From NCBI GenBank assembly GCA_938743325.2, contig OW568868.1:124001-188000 (forward strand): DNA of 64,000 nt, read 5' to 3'. Under the pieces are notes generated by a model, which saw nothing but the letters and a program-made list of their open reading frames with translations, was not told the DNA's origin and did not search any database. Numbering within the stretch: the stretch's first letter is position 1; every line of letters begins with the position of its first letter. This stretch comes from Pycnococcus provasolii. Its lineage: Eukaryota; Chlorophyta; Pseudoscourfieldiophyceae; Pseudoscourfieldiales; Pycnococcaceae. A program made the translations under genes and the position numbers. Positions 60,481 to 64,000 of the stretch are shown here, in pieces.

Positions 60481-61002
60481 ATGTCGCTCGTGACGCCCTC
60501 GCTCGCCGACGACGGAAGTGCACCCGTGGTATTCCTCGAGACGTCGCTAGGTGACATCGAAGTCGAGCTGTACTGCACGCACGCGCCGCGCACGTGCAAA
60601 AACTTCTACAACCTCGCGCGGTCCGGGTACTACGACGGAACCGTCTTCCACCGCATCGTAAAGTCGATGTGCGTGCAAGGTGGCGATCCCACGGGGACGG
60701 GAAGAGGGGGAAAATCCATCCTCGAGGATGCGCGCGCCGACGGGACGTTCGACTGCGAGCTGACGCCGAAGCTCAAGCACACGGGCGCGGGCATTTTGAG
60801 CATGGCGAATCGCGGGCGCAACACGAACACGTCTCAGTTCTTCATCACGCTCGCACCCACGCCTTGGTTGGACGGCAAGCACACGATATTCGGGCGTGTG
60901 AAGAAGGGCATGCAGGTGGTTCGCGCGATGAGCGAGGTCGAAACGGCTCAGGACGACCGGCCTCGTGACGACGTCGTCATCAGACACGCAAGCGTCGTGT
61001 AA
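60481..61002 (+). CDS. Peptidyl-prolyl cis-trans isomerase, PPIL1-like cyclophilin
   Basis: 173 residues, single cyclophilin domain; catalyses proline cis/trans isomerisation, and PPIL1 relatives act in the spliceosome. Visible family motifs: VVFLETSLGDIEVELY at the start, HAPRTCKNFYNLA, VFHRIVK (active-site Phe-His-Arg), VQGGDPTGTGRGG, SMANRGRNTNTSQFFITL, PWLDGKHTIFGRV. The GTGRGGKSI and short loops match the PPIL1/CYP18 type rather than CypA. The gene shares a 312-bp promoter with the co-chaperone gene on the other strand, so the two folding factors may be co-expressed. Confidence 0.93.
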   Translation: MSLVTPSLADDGSAPVVFLETSLGDIEVELYCTHAPRTCKNFYNLARSGYYDGTVFHRIVKSMCVQGGDPTGTGRGGKSILEDARADGTFDCELTPKLKHTGAGILSMANRGRNTNTSQFFITLAPTPWLDGKHTIFGRVKKGMQVVRAMSEVETAQDDRPRDDVVIRHASVV

Positions 61003-61501
61003 CATAGTTCTCTCTAGCTAGGAAAAAGCCAAAACATGGAAGAATTCTTGTTTTTTAAACCCCCAAAATGTAACCTGGAATTATGAATCATCCAGCTCTG
61101 AGATGTCCGGAGAGTCGTCCGAGGCGAGCGGCGACACACGTCGCGCAAGTCTTGGCGAGGAGGATACTACCAAGGGGTTATGTATTTCAAACTGGAAACT
61201 AGAGTCTTAGCATAGCCCGGGCCTCCACCCCCCGTGTTGCGTTCCACCCTTCCCACGTCCTCCGCCATTCTCCAAGTTGCCTCGTCTACCTGGCGGTGGA
61301 TCATAAGTCGTAAGCGACTAGATCCATTGCTGGCGCAGTGTCATAAGTCGTAACCGACTCGACACGTCGCAAGGTACGACACCGCGCTCACCGTTAGAGC
61401 AAGGCACCGAACACAGGAGAACCTCTGCTCTCTCTGCTGCTGCTCTCTGCTGCTCTGCTGTGTGCTCTCCTGCTGACGTGTTGGTGAGAAAACACGCCGC
61501 G
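61003..61501. other. Intergenic region with a 40-bp direct repeat
   Basis: TCATAAGTCGTAA(G/C)CGACT occurs at 61301-61319 and 61341-61359, each preceded by TGGCG about 10 bp upstream. AGTCGTAAGCGACT is itself an inverted repeat (AGTCG/CGACT). It lies 140-200 bp upstream of the nuclease ATG. No gene seen. Confidence 0.5.
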
Positions 61502-61999
61502 ATGGGAATAGCGGGTCTGCACACGGCAATCTCGCCGCACGTCAAAGTCACGCACGTACGCGAGCTTGCAGGACAGCGCGTCGCCGTAGACACATCCGCG
61601 TGGCTGCACAAATCTGTCTTCACGTGCGCACTCGACCTGGGGCTCGGACGCACGCCTTGGACTGATAGAGGAGAGTTGCCGCCTTACGTCGAGTACTGCC
61701 TCAATCTCGCGAAGATGCTGCAGAGCCACGGCGTCAAGCCGCTTCTCGTGTTTGACGGTGGGCAGATGCCGCTGAAGATTGAGGAGAACGCCAAGCGTTC
61801 AGCGTCGCGAAAGGAGCGCATGGCGAAAGCCAAGGCACGCTACGAAAAAAACGAAGTGGAAGAAGCTACGAAACTGTTCCAGCAGTCAGTGCCCGTGACT
61901 GCAGAGATGGCGCGAGAGCTGATCGTCGCTTCAAAACTTCACGGCATTGAAACGATTGTCGCGCCGTATCACGGAGGCCGTTTCACATGCGGAACTTAA
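61502..61999 (+). pseudogene. EXO1-type 5' flap/exonuclease, N-terminal part only, interrupted
   Basis: From the ATG at 61502 the frame matches the XPG N-terminal domain of exonuclease 1: MGIAGLHTAI, GQRVAVDTSAWLHK, VEYCLNLAKMLQSHGVKPLLVFDGG, NAKRSASRKERMAKAKARYEK, ELIVASKLHGIETIVAPY. At the point where EXO1 continues with the acidic metal-binding EADAQ stretch, the sequence switches (near 61966) to an unrelated frame and stops at 61997-61999. About 155 of an expected 600 or more residues are present and the catalytic centre is missing. Insertion of the TnpB-like fragment that follows is the simplest cause. An intron spanning the insertions, with the rest of the gene past the window, cannot be excluded. 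Confidence 0.65.
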
Positions 62000-62212
62000 G
62001 GCACACTCTGTGAAGATCACCCGCGATCGTCTGGGACGCTTCTTCCTGATATACACGAAATCCACGCCGTGGGACGAGCTCCCGAAGCAGGAACCGCTTG
62101 AGAATCGAAGCATGGTCGCCCTTGATCCCGGTGTTGTGGCAGGTGGCGCCTTGAGTTGCCGCGGTACGCTCTGCCGCGCGTACACTTACGAAGGAGTACT
62201 TAAGGTAAACCG
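61985..62212 (+). mobile_element. TnpB/Fanzor-like transposon fragment (RuvC-I region)
   Basis: In a frame different from the nuclease, the stretch VKITRDRLGRFFLIYT...NRSMVALDPGV matches the conserved start of the RuvC-like nuclease domain in OrfB/TnpB of IS605/IS607 elements and their eukaryotic Fanzor relatives (the Asp of ALDPGV is the first catalytic residue in that family). The remaining catalytic motifs and the zinc finger are absent, so this is a remnant. Family assignment rests on about 45 residues by eye. Confidence 0.5.
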
Positions 62213-62249
62213 GAAAAAGGTGAGAGTTACACGTAAAGGGAAACAAAGA

Positions 62250-62375
62250 CAACCGTTCCTAAGGCGGCTATCCCCGGGGACTTCCCCGGGGGCCTTAGGG
62301 GTCAAGAGCCTTGTTCGGCGTTAACCACCTGAATTAGGGGTTAAGCCACACACCACCCACGCCGAACAGGCGAAG
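62250..62375 (+). ncRNA. Strongly structured sequence behind the TnpB-like fragment, possible omega-RNA remnant
   Basis: Nested pairings: CCTAAGGC (62258-62265) with GCCTTAGG (62292-62299), enclosing CCCCGGGG..CCCCGGGG; then GCCTTGTTCGGCGT (62308-62321) with ACGCCGAACAGGC (62359-62371), enclosing TTAACC..GGTTAA. TnpB elements carry a structured guide RNA at the 3' end of the gene, so position and structure fit. Expression and identity are unproven. Confidence 0.35.
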
Positions 62376-62573
62376 GTGCTGCACGTGTAAGGTAAAACTG
62401 AAGGTAAAAGAAAAACCACAAAAGGTGGAAAAGAAACCGAAAACGAAAATGAAACCGATGAGGACACTGTCCGGCCAATGCCATGCATGGACCCAAAATT
62501 GCCACGAAGGCGTATAAACAAAAAGAAAAGAAAAGAAAAGATGAGAGAGCGTCAGGGTGATCAGTCCTGCGCA

Positions 62574-64000
62574 TTAGAATGCATCGCCATCGGCGTGTGC
62601 TGTGGTCTGCTTCATGCGTTTGGCTGACGGCTCATCGGCCGATGCCTGCGCTGAAGTCCTAATGAAATTTAGTACGCGGTAACCCCACGACTTAAGTACC
62701 TGCATGAGGTGTTGAATTCGTTGAAAAGACAAAGGTTTTGTGAGTGCATCAGATGGGTTATCGTCACCTGGAGTATGAAGGAGCTTGAAGACTCCAGCAC
62801 GAGCGTGCTCGCGCGTAAAGAACAATCGCGTCCTGATATGCTTCATGGACGTGTTGTGAATCGGATTGGTCAAGATATTTCTGCACGTAGTTGAGTCGCT
62901 GAAGAGGAAAGTTTGCACGCTTAGTTGAAAAGCATGAAGAAACAACTGCTTCCAATAGAGAAGATGAGTGACTGCGGTCGCTCCGGCGACGGTCTCGGCC
63001 TCTCCACTGCTCAGAGTAGTATACGGCTGATGCTTGCAGTACCAATCCAAAAGACAATTGCCACATGTAACATACAATCCAGAAATACTTCGCCCAGTTA
63101 TAGGACAGCTTGCGTGACTCGCATCAACCAGAACTGATAGGGCCAGTGGCTGATCGATAGCCTTATACTCCAGACCTTCTTCACATGTGTTGACCAGGTA
63201 AGTAAGAATCCGAATCAACTGATTCCAATGCGTGGGATCAGGATTACTTAACGCCCGAGAAATAACAATCAGCGCAACGCTGATATCATGACGTGTGCAT
63301 CTATTCACCCACAGAAGAGCTGAGAATAAAGAAAGGAAAGGCCTAGTCTTCATCTTGAGCTTTTCAGCCTCGGTCAGCTCAGACTTAACCTTAATGACGA
63401 AATGAGATGACATAGGAGTATTAATTTCCGGGTTCTGCTCCAAATTGTAGGTGCGAGCCAAATCCATTATGTATGCCTTTTGGTTTAGCAGAAATGATCC
63501 ATCAGGTAGATAGTTAACCTTTATGTTGAACATTCGGGTGAGCTGCTCCTGCTGCGAGCCAATATCGAATCGCTTGCAGAGTGCATCCATGAATCTGTCA
63601 CGTTCTAAGTGATCGGAGTAGGCGATCTTTCCATCGTCCGTATGCACAAACAATGCAATGATGGGAACTCCATTCTTGTGAAGGAACCAGAGACTGGTGT
63701 CGGCGGGTGACTGAGACATGCCATACCCTTCCAAGAAAGAGAAGAAGTCAACCATCCAGTTGTGCCCGCTCTGACGCAATCCGTAAAGAGACTTGACTAA
63801 CAGCCATATCAATTCGTTTCCATTTTCATCGTAGCGCTCCAGACCATGTGGCGGCTTCATGTAAATCGTCTCAGTCAGGTAGCTATGAAGGTAAGCAGCG
63901 CGGACATCGAACTCGTCCATCTTCATTTCATACGTTACCACGATAAACATAAACATCCGCATGGTAGATACCTTCGGAGTAGATGCGTATGTCTCAAAGA
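62574..64000 (-). mobile_element. Ty1/copia retroelement, pol 3' part (reverse transcriptase and RNase H), continues past window
   Basis: A minus-strand frame of more than 460 codons matches the copia-type reverse transcriptase (FDVRAAYLHSYLTETIYMKPP, SLYGLRQSGHNW) followed by the copia RNase H region (SVLVDASHASCP, LSSGEAETVAG, HIRTRLFFTREH). The visible part looks whole, which suggests a fairly young copy. The element's 5' parts and one LTR lie beyond the window; I could not define the other LTR with confidence in 62380-62573. Confidence 0.85.

Overview
This is nuclear DNA of a eukaryote with compact, mostly intron-poor genes on both strands. A single-celled marine-type alga or related protist fits best. 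The evidence is a set of secreted or wall-type giant proteins with Pro-rich hinges and the RR(H/N/S)LL-type motifs common in algal surface proteins, a candidate selenoprotein, a class II histone deacetylase, a flavin monooxygenase, rare GT-AG introns, a Ty1/copia element, and interspersed TTAGGG-type tracts. I cannot decide between a prasinophyte-like green alga and an ochrophyte-type alga from sequence alone. The diatom-like ankyrin repeats and the TTAGGG (not TTTAGGG) motif lean slightly to the latter.

Layout. 1-6.2 kb: the 3' part of a class III alcohol dehydrogenase, a small GPI-type surface protein, a Golgi-type glycosyltransferase (minus strand) and an ankyrin protein. 6.6-16.7 kb: three long open frames that I join, through four phase-0 introns, into one five-exon gene of about 2,457 codons. 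It encodes an extracellular protein with four beta-helix (Chlamydia PMP-like) modules and two blocks of exactly seven propeller repeats; its middle part is a tandem duplication that copied the introns too. 17.6-26.6 kb: an FMO, a small ankyrin protein, a J-domain protein, a TauE/SafE-type transporter, and a secreted trypsin fused to ankyrin repeats and flanked by an inverted repeat. 27-36 kb: a 2,959-codon surface protein with a YHYH domain, fifteen 34-residue repeats, REJ/PKD-like modules and a GAIN/GPS-like end. 37-46 kb: HDAC, a two-exon coiled-coil membrane protein, a 1,468-residue hydrolase/adenylation/acyltransferase-3/carrier fusion, and an unknown protein. 47-52 kb: gene-poor, with two inverted-repeat elements, a two-exon surface protein and microsatellites. 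52.5-61 kb: a methyltransferase, a small membrane protein, a candidate selenoprotein with a SECIS-like 3'UTR hairpin, a TPR/CS co-chaperone and a PPIL1-like cyclophilin. 61.5-64 kb: an EXO1-type nuclease 5' part that runs into a TnpB/Fanzor-like fragment with strongly structured DNA behind it, then a copia retroelement crossing the window edge.

Two themes run through the window. Three separate genes (1.3, 27-36 and 48.6 kb) share a related SEA-like domain, a Thr/Lys-Ala-Pro linker and a hydrophobic GPI-type tail, so the region carries a dispersed surface-protein family. Short TTAGGG/CCCTAA tracts lie 50-430 bp upstream of the start codons of at least seven genes, often between divergent genes, which suggests a promoter role rather than chromosome-end relics.
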